This document shows positions 25,293-34,549 of a DNA stretch of 64,000 nucleotides, piece by piece. The number at the start of each line of letters is the position of its first letter. The first letter of the stretch is position 1. The position numbers were made by a program, and so were the translations under genes. The notes below the pieces were generated by a model that saw nothing but the letters and a program-made list of their open reading frames with translations, was not told the DNA's origin and did not search any database. Source of the stretch: Fluviispira multicolorata (lineage in GTDB: Bacteria; Bdellovibrionota_B; Oligoflexia; Silvanigrellales; Silvanigrellaceae); NCBI RefSeq assembly GCF_009208585.1, contig NZ_WFLN01000004.1, positions 62,001 through 126,000 on the forward strand, read 5' to 3'.

Positions 25293-27491
25293 ATGAAAGA
25301 TTCTTTTTCTAATTCTGCTGTTAATATTCGTAAAATTCAGAGACCTCAGAATGCGGATGGAAAACAATCTCGCATTGCAGACTATTTTGCCTCAAATGTA
25401 TTTGATTTGAGAGCTATGGTGAAAAGATTATCATCACAAGATCTTGAAACTATGGCGAAAGTAATGAAGTTTGGCGGAAAAATAGATGCACAACTTGCAG
25501 AACGTATTGCAGCTGCGGCCCGTGAGTGGGCAATGGAAAAGGGGGCAACTCATTACTGTCATTGGTTTCAACCCCAAACTGGTGCAACAGCTGAAAAACA
25601 TGACGCTTTCCTTTGGTTTGACAAGCAAGGTAATCCAATTGAAAGATTCACTGGACCTGAGCTTCTGCAAAGTGAACCCGATGCTTCAAGCTTTCCCTCA
25701 GGAGGAATTCGTTCTACATTCGAAGCACGTGGATACACAGGCTGGGATCCTTCAAGCCCTATGTTTATTATGGAAACTGAAAATGGAAAAACCCTTTATA
25801 TACCTTCAGTGTTTATAAGTTATCATGGACATGCTCTCGATTTTAAAACTCCATTATTGCGTTCCAATAAAACCCTTTCACTCGAAGCTGTAAAAACCTT
25901 GCATTTACTCGGAGAGAAAAAAGTTCATTATGTATCAACTTCTGTAGGGCCAGAACAAGAATTTTTTATAATTGATAAAGAATTAGCTTTAAAAAGAATT
26001 GATCTAAAGTTCTCTGGTAGAACTGTTTTTGGCCGTAAACCACCTAAGGGACAGGAATTGGAAGATCACTATTTTGCCCATATTCCAAGTCGAGTGCAGG
26101 CATTTTTCAATGAACTTGAAGTTGAACTTTATAAACTAGGTGTTCCCATAAAAACTCGCCACAATGAAGTAGCTCCTGGTCAATTTGAAATTGCACCTAT
26201 TTTTGAATCCTCCAATATTGCTGCCGATCACAATCAACTTGCAATGAAATGTATTAAAAGCATTGCTTTAAAGCATGGTTTTGTTGCTCTTATGCATGAA
26301 AAACCGTTTGCAGGAGTAAATGGCAGCGGTAAACATGTGAATTGGTCAATGTCAGATTCTACGGGGCGAAATCTCCTTGATCCTGGTGCCACACCCCATG
26401 AAAATCTTGTATTTTTAACTTTCTTATGCGCTATTCTACAGGGAATACATGACAATGCGGATGTGTTAAGAGCATCTATTGCTTCTGCGGGAAATGATCA
26501 TCGCTTAGGAGCAAACGAAGCGCCTCCTGCAATCATTTCAGCATTTTTAGGTAATACGCTTGATAAGATATTAAATGCACTTGAAACAGGTTCTGGCGAT
26601 CATGTAAATGCCGAAAAAATTATGATCGATCTTGGGATATCACATCTGCAAGGCGTTTCTAAAGACAATACTGATAGAAATAGAACATCTCCTTTTGCTT
26701 TTACAGGTAATAAATTTGAATTTAGAGCTGTGGGGTCAAGTGCTTCAATAAGCTATCCGACTACAATATTAAACTCTGCTGTGAGAGATGGACTTGCTAA
26801 AATTAATGCAAAATTAGAAAGTCGAGCGCATAATGGAATTGTGTCAGATAATCATTTACTCATAATTTTAAAAGAAGTTATTAAAGAAACAAAGAAGATT
26901 CGTTTTGAAGGAAATGGTTATTCCAAAGATTGGCTTGACGAGGCTGAGCAACGTGGATTGTCAAATTTATCGATGACTCCAAACTCTCTTGCAGTTCTTT
27001 CAGATGTAAATAAAACACAATTTTTAATCGATGCAGACGTTTTTAATGCAGAAGATATTGAAAGTCGATTAGCAATTCAGCAAGAACGCTATATTAAACA
27101 AAGTTTAATTGAAGTAAATTGTGCAATTGAAATGGCTCAAACTCAGGTATTGCCAGTTTGTTTAGATTATTTAGAAAAGCTTATGGAGAATGTAAAACTT
27201 GCTAAAGAATTAAGTGTAGCATCGCCCGCAAATAAAATTGCAAATGAGATTGGTAAAGAAGTCAGTCATCTTTATTCAGAATTAAATTCTTTAAAGTTAC
27301 AATATGAAAAAATAGCAAATGATGAATCTTTTGAACATCATAATTTAAATAATACAACAGAATTTATTGCTCAAAATATAGTTCCAAAACTTGTTGAATT
27401 ACGTAACAGTGTTGATTTACTTGAGAGTCTTGTGCCCAGTGCTCTTTGGCCCTATCCAAAGTATTCTGAAATGTTATTTGGCATTGAATAA
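25293..27491 (+). CDS. glnN: Glutamine synthetase type III
   Basis: Condenses ammonia and glutamate to glutamine using ATP. At 732 aa it is of the long GSIII class rather than the 470-aa GSI class. Visible active-site motifs include SVGPEQEFFIIDKE, KTRHNEVAPGQFEIAPIFE, GVNGSGKHVNWSM, RLGANEAPPAIISAFLG and DRNRTSPFAFTGNKFEFRA. The N-terminal GSIII-specific region has FDLRAMVKRL and HWFQPQTGATAEKHDAF. The ATG has TGGAG upstream. It is monocistronic as far as seen, with a palindrome immediately upstream. Confidence 0.96.
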   Translation: MKDSFSNSAVNIRKIQRPQNADGKQSRIADYFASNVFDLRAMVKRLSSQDLETMAKVMKFGGKIDAQLAERIAAAAREWAMEKGATHYCHWFQPQTGATAEKHDAFLWFDKQGNPIERFTGPELLQSEPDASSFPSGGIRSTFEARGYTGWDPSSPMFIMETENGKTLYIPSVFISYHGHALDFKTPLLRSNKTLSLEAVKTLHLLGEKKVHYVSTSVGPEQEFFIIDKELALKRIDLKFSGRTVFGRKPPKGQELEDHYFAHIPSRVQAFFNELEVELYKLGVPIKTRHNEVAPGQFEIAPIFESSNIAADHNQLAMKCIKSIALKHGFVALMHEKPFAGVNGSGKHVNWSMSDSTGRNLLDPGATPHENLVFLTFLCAILQGIHDNADVLRASIASAGNDHRLGANEAPPAIISAFLGNTLDKILNALETGSGDHVNAEKIMIDLGISHLQGVSKDNTDRNRTSPFAFTGNKFEFRAVGSSASISYPTTILNSAVRDGLAKINAKLESRAHNGIVSDNHLLIILKEVIKETKKIRFEGNGYSKDWLDEAEQRGLSNLSMTPNSLAVLSDVNKTQFLIDADVFNAEDIESRLAIQQERYIKQSLIEVNCAIEMAQTQVLPVCLDYLEKLMENVKLAKELSVASPANKIANEIGKEVSHLYSELNSLKLQYEKIANDESFEHHNLNNTTEFIAQNIVPKLVELRNSVDLLESLVPSALWPYPKYSEMLFGIE

Positions 27492-27516
27492 AATAAAAAT
27501 GGATTTTAAATTTTTC

Positions 27517-27543
27517 TTGACTGAAAGTTAATTCTCATATAAC
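27517..27543 (+). promoter_or_regulatory. Candidate promoter of a tiny transcription unit
   Basis: TTGACT (27517-27522) and TATAAC (27538-27543) separated by 15 bases. The same TTGACT with a 15-base spacer is seen before tRNA-Phe and before argG, so the short spacing may be a local habit. It is followed by a 26-codon frame and a strong terminator. Confidence 0.45.
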
Positions 27544-27591
27544 TACCTTCGGACGAATTTTTTTCGAGTATCTTTTTGTTAGGATTTTGTA

Positions 27592-27672
27592 ATGCTTTTT
27601 GTGCAAAAACACACAGCTTTTTCATACACCATAGAAACAAGGTCACTCGTTTCCGATTTAATGGATTTTTAG
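27592..27672 (+). CDS. 26-codon small ORF with its own signals
   Basis: ATG 27592 with AGGA seven bases upstream, ending TAG 27670-27672, five bases before a strong terminator. The predicted peptide starts MLFVQKHTAF and ends SLVSDLMDF. It is not hydrophobic, has no signal sequence and only one Arg. It is enclosed by a promoter-like sequence and a terminator, so it could be a small protein or the coding part of a dual-function small RNA of about 155 bases. A leader peptide for argG is less likely because argG appears to have its own promoter after the terminator. Confidence 0.4.
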   Translation: MLFVQKHTAFSYTIETRSLVSDLMDF

Positions 27673-27677
27673 TTTTT

Positions 27678-27706
27678 GGCTCCGCTTTTGCGGAGCCTTT
27701 TTTTTT
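27678..27706 (+). terminator. Strong rho-independent terminator
   Basis: GGCTCCGC and GCGGAGCC form a perfect 8-base GC-rich stem around TTTT, followed by nine Ts. It is by far the most GC-rich hairpin in this part of the window. It ends the 26-codon unit and lies 57 bases before argG. Confidence 0.9.
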
Positions 27707-27731
27707 GACTTTTTACACCCAGTTTTAAATT
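27705..27731 (+). promoter_or_regulatory. Candidate argG promoter
   Basis: TTGACT (27705-27710) begins in the last bases of the terminator T-run, and TAAATT (27726-27731) follows after 15 bases. This would start the argG transcript about 25 bases before its ATG. Confidence 0.35.
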
Positions 27732-27762
27732 TCTTTGGGGTTAATAGAGAGAGGATCTTACA

Positions 27763-29418
27763 ATGACAGATTACGTTAAAGTTGCATCATATGAAGGCCG
27801 CAAAGGTGAAATTCGTAAAGTTGTTCTTTTGTATTCTGGCGGGTTGGACACGTCAGTCATGTTGAAATGGATTCAAGAGCAATACAATGCTGAAGTGATT
27901 GCTTTGACTATTGATATTGGTCAACAAGCTGATAATCTTGAAGAAATAAAAGATAAAGCGCTTCGTTTAGGGGCAAAAAAAGCTTATGTAATCGACGCTA
28001 AAAAAGAATTTGCTTATCACTATTTGGCAAAAGGCATCAAAGCGAACGCGCGTTATCAAGGTGATTATCACTTAGCCACACCGCTCGGTCGTCCGCTGCT
28101 CGCCAAAATTGCGGTTGATATTGCTCGAGAAGAAAATTGTGATTGTATTGCACATGGTTGTACAGGAAAAGGGAACGATCAAGTGCGTATTGAAGGCACA
28201 GTTTTAACATTAGCACCTGAAATGAAAATAATAGCTCCTGTAAGAGAATGGGGAATGGGAAGAGACGAAGAACTCGAATACGCGCGTCTTCATAATATTC
28301 CAGTAAAACAAACAAAAGACTCTCCTTATAGCTATGACGATAATATGTGGGGTGTTTCTGCTGAAGGAGGTGAAATTGAAAATCCAGCCCTCATTCCAAA
28401 TCTTCCCGCTATTTTACAAGTTTGTAAAATAGTTGAAGACACACCTCACACTCCAGAGTTGCTTAAAATAGGTTTCTTAAGAGGAATACCTGTGCAGCTT
28501 AATGGCGAAGATATGAATCTTCCTTCTATTATTTTTGAATTAAATAAATTGGGAGCTTTGCATGGTGTTGGTGTCACTCACCATCTTGAAGACAGAGTGG
28601 TGGGTTTAAAAGTCCGTGGAGTGTATGAATCGCCAGCAGCTCACACAATCATTCGAGCGCATGAAACTCTTGAGAAATTTGTCTGCACAAGACTCGAAAA
28701 TGAATTTAAAATGATCGTTGATCAAAAATGGGGTTACCTTTGCTACGGCGCGCTTTGGCATGAACCACTTATGGATGATTTAAATGCATTTATTGAAAGA
28801 ATAAATGAAAAAGTAACAGGCATTGTTACGGTGAAATTATTTAAAGGTCGTGCTGATGTTGTTGCTGTTGAAACTCCAAATAGTATTTTTGACGAGAAAT
28901 TAGCAACCTTTATGAAGAGCAATGCTTTTAATCAGAATGCATCTGCTGGATTTACTGAAATTTATACAATGCAAATGCGTCTTTCTCAAGAAAAAGAACG
29001 TTATGCACTGGTTTCTGTAGGTGGAGATCAAAATAAAGAAAAGTTTGCACCCGCTATTTCAGAACTTTATAGTCAAGGTTTTGTTTTGTTTGCAACTCAA
29101 GGAACTCATAATTATTTAAACAAACTAGGTGTTAAAAGTGTGCTTGTACATAAAGCAAATCAAGAAAATCACAAACCGAACTTAATTGATCTTCTGAAGC
29201 AAAATAGATTTGATCTTGTGGTGAATGTTGCATCGCCAACAAATACAATTAGTGAAGAAATTGATGGAAAATCAATTAGAAGTTGGAGTGTGAAAAATGG
29301 AGTTCAACTTATTACAGATTATGAAGTTCTTAAGGTAACAGTTGAAAGAATGAATAAATCTATGAAATCAGGCGTCTCAAAAAATCAGGAATCGACTAAA
29401 AAACCAGCTTTACTTTAA
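27763..29418 (+). CDS. argG: Argininosuccinate synthase fused to a C-terminal MGS-like regulatory domain
   Basis: Residues 1-400 are argininosuccinate synthase, which joins citrulline and aspartate with ATP. The P-loop LLYSGGLDTSVMLKW (residues about 22-36), GCTGKGNDQVR, SPYSYDDNMWGVSAEGGEIE and RGVYESPAAHTI are intact. Family members end near residue 400-450. Here residues 413-530 form a second domain: RYALVSVGGDQNKEKF, GFVLFATQGTHNYLNKLGV, NLIDLLKQNRFDLVVNVA and NGVQLITDYEVLKV. This is the pattern of the MGS-like domain that, in carbamoyl-phosphate synthetase, binds UMP or ornithine. A regulatory role in ArgG is inference. Downstream genes include pyrE and a pyrD-like gene. A GAGAGGA site precedes the ATG. 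Confidence 0.93.
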   Translation: MTDYVKVASYEGRKGEIRKVVLLYSGGLDTSVMLKWIQEQYNAEVIALTIDIGQQADNLEEIKDKALRLGAKKAYVIDAKKEFAYHYLAKGIKANARYQGDYHLATPLGRPLLAKIAVDIAREENCDCIAHGCTGKGNDQVRIEGTVLTLAPEMKIIAPVREWGMGRDEELEYARLHNIPVKQTKDSPYSYDDNMWGVSAEGGEIENPALIPNLPAILQVCKIVEDTPHTPELLKIGFLRGIPVQLNGEDMNLPSIIFELNKLGALHGVGVTHHLEDRVVGLKVRGVYESPAAHTIIRAHETLEKFVCTRLENEFKMIVDQKWGYLCYGALWHEPLMDDLNAFIERINEKVTGIVTVKLFKGRADVVAVETPNSIFDEKLATFMKSNAFNQNASAGFTEIYTMQMRLSQEKERYALVSVGGDQNKEKFAPAISELYSQGFVLFATQGTHNYLNKLGVKSVLVHKANQENHKPNLIDLLKQNRFDLVVNVASPTNTISEEIDGKSIRSWSVKNGVQLITDYEVLKVTVERMNKSMKSGVSKNQESTKKPALL

Positions 29419-29437
29419 GAGAGAGGAGCAATTGATT

Positions 29438-30418
29438 ATGTGGAATCCATTTGCAAAATTATCCGAATCGATTGCAGGGCATGGAGGATTTGTTAATGCA
29501 CATGCTCATTTTGATAGAGCATATTCTGTCTCATTAGCTGATTTTAATAATGCGCATGGAAATATCAATAGCCATTTGTTTGATAAATGGAAGTTGGTTG
29601 ATAAATTTAAACAAAGTTCTAGCGAAGAAAACTATTATCAACATATATTAGCTGCACTTATAAATCAGCATGATCAAGGTGTGCGGCACTGTCTATCATT
29701 TATCGATTGCGATCCAATTGCTGAAGAACGAGCTCTAAAAGCTGCAATAAAAGCAAAAGAATATGCAGCTAAGAACTTAAAAATGAATTTTTTAATTGCA
29801 TGCCAAACTTTAAAAGGTGTTTTAGATAAAAATGCACGTTTTTGGTTTGAAAAAGCACTTGAACATGTAGATGTTATTGGTGGTCTTCCTGGTGTCGATG
29901 CTGGCAAAGAAAAAGAGCATCTTGATGTTTTATTTAAAGCAGCTAAAGAAACAGGAAAACGTGTGCATGTGCATGTTGATCAACTAAACAGTCCTGCAGA
30001 GAAAGAAACTGAGTTATTAGCCCGAACTATAATAGAATGGGGCTTAGAAGGGAAAGTAACAGCTGTGCATGGAATATCTATCGCAGCTCACTCTAAATCT
30101 TATCGGACAGAACTTTATAAACTTTGTCATGATGCAGGATTGAGTTTTGTTGCTTGTCCAACTGCTTGGATAGACAGTCGAAGAACTGAAGTTCTTTCTC
30201 CTACCCACAATTCTGTTACGCCTATTGATGAAATGATCCCTGCTGGTCTGACAGTTGCGCTTGGCTCAGATAATATCTGTGATATTTATAAGCCATTTGC
30301 AGATGGAAATATGTTGACAGAACTCAAACTTCTACTTGAAGCAAATCATTATTATGAAATGGATGAATTGCTACGTATAGCAACAATAAATGGTTTAAAA
30401 GTGCTAGGATTGGATTGA
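29438..30418 (+). CDS. Amidohydrolase of the cytosine-deaminase-like group
   Basis: 326 aa. Metal-binding motifs in order: VNAHAHFDRA (HxH), KRVHVHVDQ, TAVHGIS and ALGSDNICDIY (last Asp). TPIDEMIPAGLTVALGSDN resembles the cytosine deaminase/ATZ-type segment V-P-x-x-E-L-x-x-A-G. Substrate is uncertain; pyrimidine deamination is plausible since the next two genes are pyrD-like and pyrE. ATG 29438 is preferred because GGAG (29425-29428) lies 9 bases upstream; an in-frame TTG at 29432 is only 3 bases from it. The next gene begins one base after the stop. Confidence 0.85.
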   Translation: MWNPFAKLSESIAGHGGFVNAHAHFDRAYSVSLADFNNAHGNINSHLFDKWKLVDKFKQSSSEENYYQHILAALINQHDQGVRHCLSFIDCDPIAEERALKAAIKAKEYAAKNLKMNFLIACQTLKGVLDKNARFWFEKALEHVDVIGGLPGVDAGKEKEHLDVLFKAAKETGKRVHVHVDQLNSPAEKETELLARTIIEWGLEGKVTAVHGISIAAHSKSYRTELYKLCHDAGLSFVACPTAWIDSRRTEVLSPTHNSVTPIDEMIPAGLTVALGSDNICDIYKPFADGNMLTELKLLLEANHYYEMDELLRIATINGLKVLGLD

Positions 30419-30419
30419 T

Positions 30420-31562
30420 ATGTATAATTCTAATGCGAGTTATGAAGAGAATTATAAAAATGGACCCGATAAAAATTTTTTAAAAGACAAGCATTTTCCA
30501 AAAATTCAATATTTAAATTATCCGAAGTATGAGTTTTTAGGAATTCCTTTCCATATTCCCTTTGGAGTAGCGGCTGGTCCACTTTTAAATACTGAGTATG
30601 TAAAGGTAGCTTTAAATGCAGGCTTTTGCATGCCAGTCTATAAAACTGTCCGATCAGCATATTGGGAGTGTAATAAATGGCCTAATATACTTTCTATTAA
30701 GGCAGATAAAAAATCTCTTTTTGCAGATGAGTCTAACAATGTAATTGGAGAAGTATTTAATAAAGATGATTATAATAATAAAAATATATCTATTTCAAAT
30801 TCTTTCGGTGTGCCAAGTCAATCTGTTTCAAAATGGCAAGAAGATTTTGATTCACTTTCTGAATATTCGCAAAAAAATGGATATCATGTTTCTTTAAGTT
30901 TCCAAGGGTCACGTCATGAAAACTCAACTCTTAAAGAAACAAGAGATTATTTTTTCAAAGATATATTAAATATTTCAGAATTATCTTATAAATGTATAAA
31001 TTTAAGTGGATTTTCAATTCTTGAACTTAATTTAAGTTGCCCTAATGAAGCTCATGCTCCTTTATACAAAGATATACCGAGTGCACTTGCAACGATCCAG
31101 CACGTTCATCAAATTTTATCGACGCAAAAAGCAAAGGTCAAACTTGTTGTTAAAGTTGGAGTTTTAAATCAAGAAGAAATTAAGATTTTTCTTGCTGAAA
31201 GTGCAGGAAAAATAGATGCAATAAGTGCAATAAATACAATTTCAGCAAATATTACACAGAAAAATGGCTATCCTGCATTAGGGAGCGGAGCTTTAAGTGG
31301 AGGTGTTTGTGGTTCACTTATATTTGAGCAAGGTAAAAAAATGGTTTCCTTAATAAGTGAAACGAGAGAGAAATTAGGAATAACAAAGAAAGAACTTGGA
31401 ATTATTGGTGTAGGTGGTGTTGTAAGTCAAAAAGAATTTGACTCATATCTTTCCTGTGGTGCTGATATGGTTCATGCAGCAACTGGCATGATGTGGAATC
31501 TTGAGTTGGCTTCAGAAATTGCCACCTTTTTAAGGGTACCTTTTCAAAAATTAGAAAAATAA
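30420..31562 (+). CDS. pyrD: Dihydroorotate dehydrogenase family protein
   Basis: 380 aa FMN-type TIM barrel of the dihydroorotate dehydrogenase family. N-terminal FHIPFGVAAGPLLNTEYVK, the middle LELNLSCPNEAHAPLYKD (substrate Asn and Cys base), LVVKVGVL with the active Lys, AISAINTISAN, GVCGSLI and IIGVGGVVSQKEFDSYLSCGADM (cut here to GVGGVVSQKEF) are the expected blocks. Cys as the base suits class 1 enzymes. It is longer than usual class 1 proteins (about 310) because of an insert near residues 85-170. Position between an amidohydrolase and pyrE supports a pyrimidine role, but an orotate-unrelated substrate cannot be excluded. Confidence 0.85.
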   Translation: MYNSNASYEENYKNGPDKNFLKDKHFPKIQYLNYPKYEFLGIPFHIPFGVAAGPLLNTEYVKVALNAGFCMPVYKTVRSAYWECNKWPNILSIKADKKSLFADESNNVIGEVFNKDDYNNKNISISNSFGVPSQSVSKWQEDFDSLSEYSQKNGYHVSLSFQGSRHENSTLKETRDYFFKDILNISELSYKCINLSGFSILELNLSCPNEAHAPLYKDIPSALATIQHVHQILSTQKAKVKLVVKVGVLNQEEIKIFLAESAGKIDAISAINTISANITQKNGYPALGSGALSGGVCGSLIFEQGKKMVSLISETREKLGITKKELGIIGVGGVVSQKEFDSYLSCGADMVHAATGMMWNLELASEIATFLRVPFQKLEK

Positions 31563-31573
31563 GGAAATTCAAA

Positions 31574-32218
31574 ATGATCTTAAACTCAGAGTTACAAGAA
31601 ATTGTACAAGGTTTTTTTGAAGCTAAAGTTATTCAAATAAAAACAAATCCAATGTTTAAATTAACAAGTGGTAAAGAATCTCCTGTTTATATTGATCATA
31701 GAAAAATATTCAGTCATCCCTCTTTAAGAAAAAAAGTTATTAAAAATTTAGGTGAATATCTTCGAGAGCAATTTTCAAAACAATTTCAATCGGAAAATAT
31801 TGTTTTTGCTGGGACGGCAACAGCTGGTATTGCTCCTGCATATGCTTTAGCAGAATATTTTAATTGTGGTTTTATTTATGTGAGAAGTAAAGCAAAGGAT
31901 TATGGTCTAAATTCTGTCGTAGAGGGCTTCATTCCTGCAGGCGCTTATGTCATTGTAGTAGATGATATGGTAACAACTGGTGGGAGTATTTTACAGGCAT
32001 GTGAGTATGTTCGTAAAGAAGGGTTTCAAGTTTTAGCTTCTGTAAGTATATCTCAACATGAGTTCAAAAAAGTGGGAGAAAAGTTCTCCTTACAAAATAA
32101 ACCTTTATACAGTCTCTTTAAGACATCTGAAATTTTTGATATCGCTTATGGGAAAAACCTGATCTCGGGGCATGAAATGAAGTTGATAATGGAGTGGTTA
32201 ACTCAATTGGATGAATAA
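31574..32218 (+). CDS. pyrE: Orotate phosphoribosyltransferase
   Basis: Adds PRPP to orotate giving OMP. The PRPP-binding motif YVIVVDDMVTTGGSI (residues about 115-129) is complete. FKLTSGKESPVYIDHRKIFS and the FAGTATAGIAPAYALAE loop are also typical. 214 aa is normal. AAGGAA lies upstream of the ATG. The last 8 bases overlap the next gene, implying an operon with the amidohydrolase, pyrD-like and FUSC genes. Confidence 0.94.
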   Translation: MILNSELQEIVQGFFEAKVIQIKTNPMFKLTSGKESPVYIDHRKIFSHPSLRKKVIKNLGEYLREQFSKQFQSENIVFAGTATAGIAPAYALAEYFNCGFIYVRSKAKDYGLNSVVEGFIPAGAYVIVVDDMVTTGGSILQACEYVRKEGFQVLASVSISQHEFKKVGEKFSLQNKPLYSLFKTSEIFDIAYGKNLISGHEMKLIMEWLTQLDE

Positions 32219-33302
32219 AAACGCAGTTTTTCAACAACTCTTACTTGTTTGGGAAAGAGATTATCGCTCTTTTATACAAGGAGTTAGAAGCTCTTTATCA
32301 ATTTTATCTGTCATAATTTTATATTTTTTTACAAAAAATCAAGAACTTGTTTTTTTAGGTTTGTGTGCATTGAGTTTAACACAGGCCTGTACGCGATCAC
32401 CTTATTGGCGGTTTGAGTTTAATATTTTTCTTGCTTATTTAATATCAACAGCTCTTATTTTGATTGCATATGCATATTCTAAATCATATGTTACTCTTGC
32501 TTTGTTTTCATTTTTCTTAGCTTTTTTTATCCATATTTTTTCTTACTATAAAATACCTTCGGTTTATTCAATATGGATATTTATAATCCCACAATATTCT
32601 TTATTCGCTCAGTATAATTTTCAAATAACAGTGGAACATGCTGTTATGAATACCTATGCATTTTTAATCTCTTTTTTTATTTGTGCGGTTTTATTCCGTC
32701 CACGCATTAAAAAAGAGTGCTTACATGAAATGCGTTCTATTTTGAGGGAGATGGCATTTTATCTTGAATCTGTCGAGAATTATACTTTTAATAAATCCGA
32801 TGAATCTGCTAATTACTTGACTTTAAGAAGACAAAAAATATTTTTGAGAATTCAAAGCCTAAGATTAATGTTAAACGAAATCGATCAACTTCGAAAAAAG
32901 AGCAGAAAGTCACAAGATACTTATTATATATTTTATGTATTAGCGACCCTTGAAGAACGTTTTATCGAAACAACCATTGGAATAAGTATAAAATTAAGAG
33001 CTCTAAATATTCCACTTAAATATGAGACTCAAGTTAGAAATGTTTTCTATTCGCTTAATAAAATTAATAAATCTCTATTAAGTTTTTTAGTTTACAATAA
33101 AAATATTAAGATTGATGATATTAAAAATATTTATGAAAAGCTAAATGTAGATGTAAAAAAAGAATTTGCAAAGATTGAGGCTGTGCACGTCGATTTCGTA
33201 GATGATGAGTTTTTTACTGAGCTATTTGCCGTTGCTTTGCAATTAAAAGATAATATTGGTTTATTAAATGCTGAGTTTAAATTTCTTTGTCGAAATGAGT
33301 AA
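32211..33302 (+). CDS. FUSC-like inner-membrane protein, first of a pair
   Basis: 363 aa. Five or six hydrophobic helices in residues 20-160 (LSILSVIILYFFTKNQELVF through FLISFFICAVLF), then a hydrophilic alpha-helical cytoplasmic region to the C-terminus. This is one half of the layout of FUSC/AaeB/YccS exporters. It overlaps pyrE by 8 bases and the second FUSC gene by 8 bases. The FUSC motif is clearer in the next gene, so this partner is assigned mainly by architecture and position. Together they may form a split exporter. Confidence 0.68.
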   Translation: MNKNAVFQQLLLVWERDYRSFIQGVRSSLSILSVIILYFFTKNQELVFLGLCALSLTQACTRSPYWRFEFNIFLAYLISTALILIAYAYSKSYVTLALFSFFLAFFIHIFSYYKIPSVYSIWIFIIPQYSLFAQYNFQITVEHAVMNTYAFLISFFICAVLFRPRIKKECLHEMRSILREMAFYLESVENYTFNKSDESANYLTLRRQKIFLRIQSLRLMLNEIDQLRKKSRKSQDTYYIFYVLATLEERFIETTIGISIKLRALNIPLKYETQVRNVFYSLNKINKSLLSFLVYNKNIKIDDIKNIYEKLNVDVKKEFAKIEAVHVDFVDDEFFTELFAVALQLKDNIGLLNAEFKFLCRNE

Positions 33303-34416
33303 AAGAATGTTGAGACATTTGCATTTTAAAGAATTTTTTAAAACAATGATCAATTTTGAAATAACAGAGGTTCGTCAAGCTTGGCGAGCAGGTGTCATCT
33401 GTGTTTTAGCAGTTATAATTGATGAATTTTTTTTGAAGACGGAGTTTCCTGGTTGGATACTGATAACGGCATTGGTTTGTCTACAGGCAAATTTTGGTGC
33501 AACAATAATTAAGGCAAAGCAAAGACTTGTTGGTACTGTTTTAGGCTGTGCGCTTGCTTATCTTATTGTCTATCTTTTCCCAAATGATTTTAAGATTTAT
33601 ATTATAATTATTTTGTTATCCATAGTATTTGCAATTTATAATAGTGTGACAACAGTTCAATCTTATACATATTCAATTTTTTTCTTCACTTTAGCACTTA
33701 TGATGTTGTATGTTACTGTTCATCCTGATGGAATCTCATTCGCAATATTGCGAATTGAAGATGTCACTTTAGGAGCTTTGCTTGGAACATTAGGCTCATT
33801 TTTTCTTTGGCCAAACTTTGCAAAAAAAAGTTTTCACAGTGATTTAAAAAATATTATTAGAGACAAAGATATTTTATTCCAATATATTATCGAATGGATT
33901 GAAGGCAAAAGAACATACGATGAAGTATATAATCAAAAAGTTCTATCTGCCACACAAAATCAAGGGGCGCGTAATCGAATTTATGAAATATATTATGAAA
34001 TTGGAAAAAGAAACTTTCCTTCAAAAGAGTATGAAGCTTTTATTCTTTGCCAAGAAAGAATTCATTACTCTCTGTTAACAGTTTTTAATGCATTAAGAGT
34101 GGGTTCATTAGAAAAAAGAATGGATTCATTTCTCTATGTTAAAGAGCAAATGCAAAAAATACAATCCTATTTTAATGAGTCGGTTCTACGTCTTCCTTTT
34201 ACAAAGGAAAATGCTTTAGAGTTACGAATAAATTCGTTGGATTATTGGAATTTTCAAGATGTAGAAGTAAGAATCACAAAGGATCTTTATAATAGTAAAG
34301 GAAGGAAAATTTCATTTGAAGAAATTAAGTTGCGCTCATTACTTGAAAGACTTTTCCAAGAAATTAAGATGATGAATATAGAAATCAACAAATTGCATGA
34401 ATATTATTCAAAATAA
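33295..34416 (+). CDS. FUSC-family inner-membrane protein
   Basis: About 373 aa. Residues about 20-160 hold six membrane helices with the FUSC sequence pattern: QAWRAGVICVLAVIIDEFF, PGWILITALVCLQANFGATI (P-x-W-x2-(I/L)-T), KAKQRLVGTVLGCALAYLIV and LRIEDVTLGALLGTLGSFFLWP. The last third is helical and hydrophilic. Members include aromatic-acid and siderophore-like exporters. ATG 33295 is chosen since it overlaps the previous stop by 8 bases; ATG 33307 is possible and an upstream TTG at 33268 is unlikely. It ends the pyr-linked gene set. Confidence 0.83.
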   Translation: MSKRMLRHLHFKEFFKTMINFEITEVRQAWRAGVICVLAVIIDEFFLKTEFPGWILITALVCLQANFGATIIKAKQRLVGTVLGCALAYLIVYLFPNDFKIYIIIILLSIVFAIYNSVTTVQSYTYSIFFFTLALMMLYVTVHPDGISFAILRIEDVTLGALLGTLGSFFLWPNFAKKSFHSDLKNIIRDKDILFQYIIEWIEGKRTYDEVYNQKVLSATQNQGARNRIYEIYYEIGKRNFPSKEYEAFILCQERIHYSLLTVFNALRVGSLEKRMDSFLYVKEQMQKIQSYFNESVLRLPFTKENALELRINSLDYWNFQDVEVRITKDLYNSKGRKISFEEIKLRSLLERLFQEIKMMNIEINKLHEYYSK

Positions 34417-34549
34417 TTAATTAAATGTCATTTAGACAAAAAACTTTTCTTATCTATAAATATTTTATATGCCTGTATGTTGATATGACGGCTATATATA
34501 TGGCAAGGTGAGCTTACTGATTTTTGTTGGTTCTGTTGGAGAGCATATT

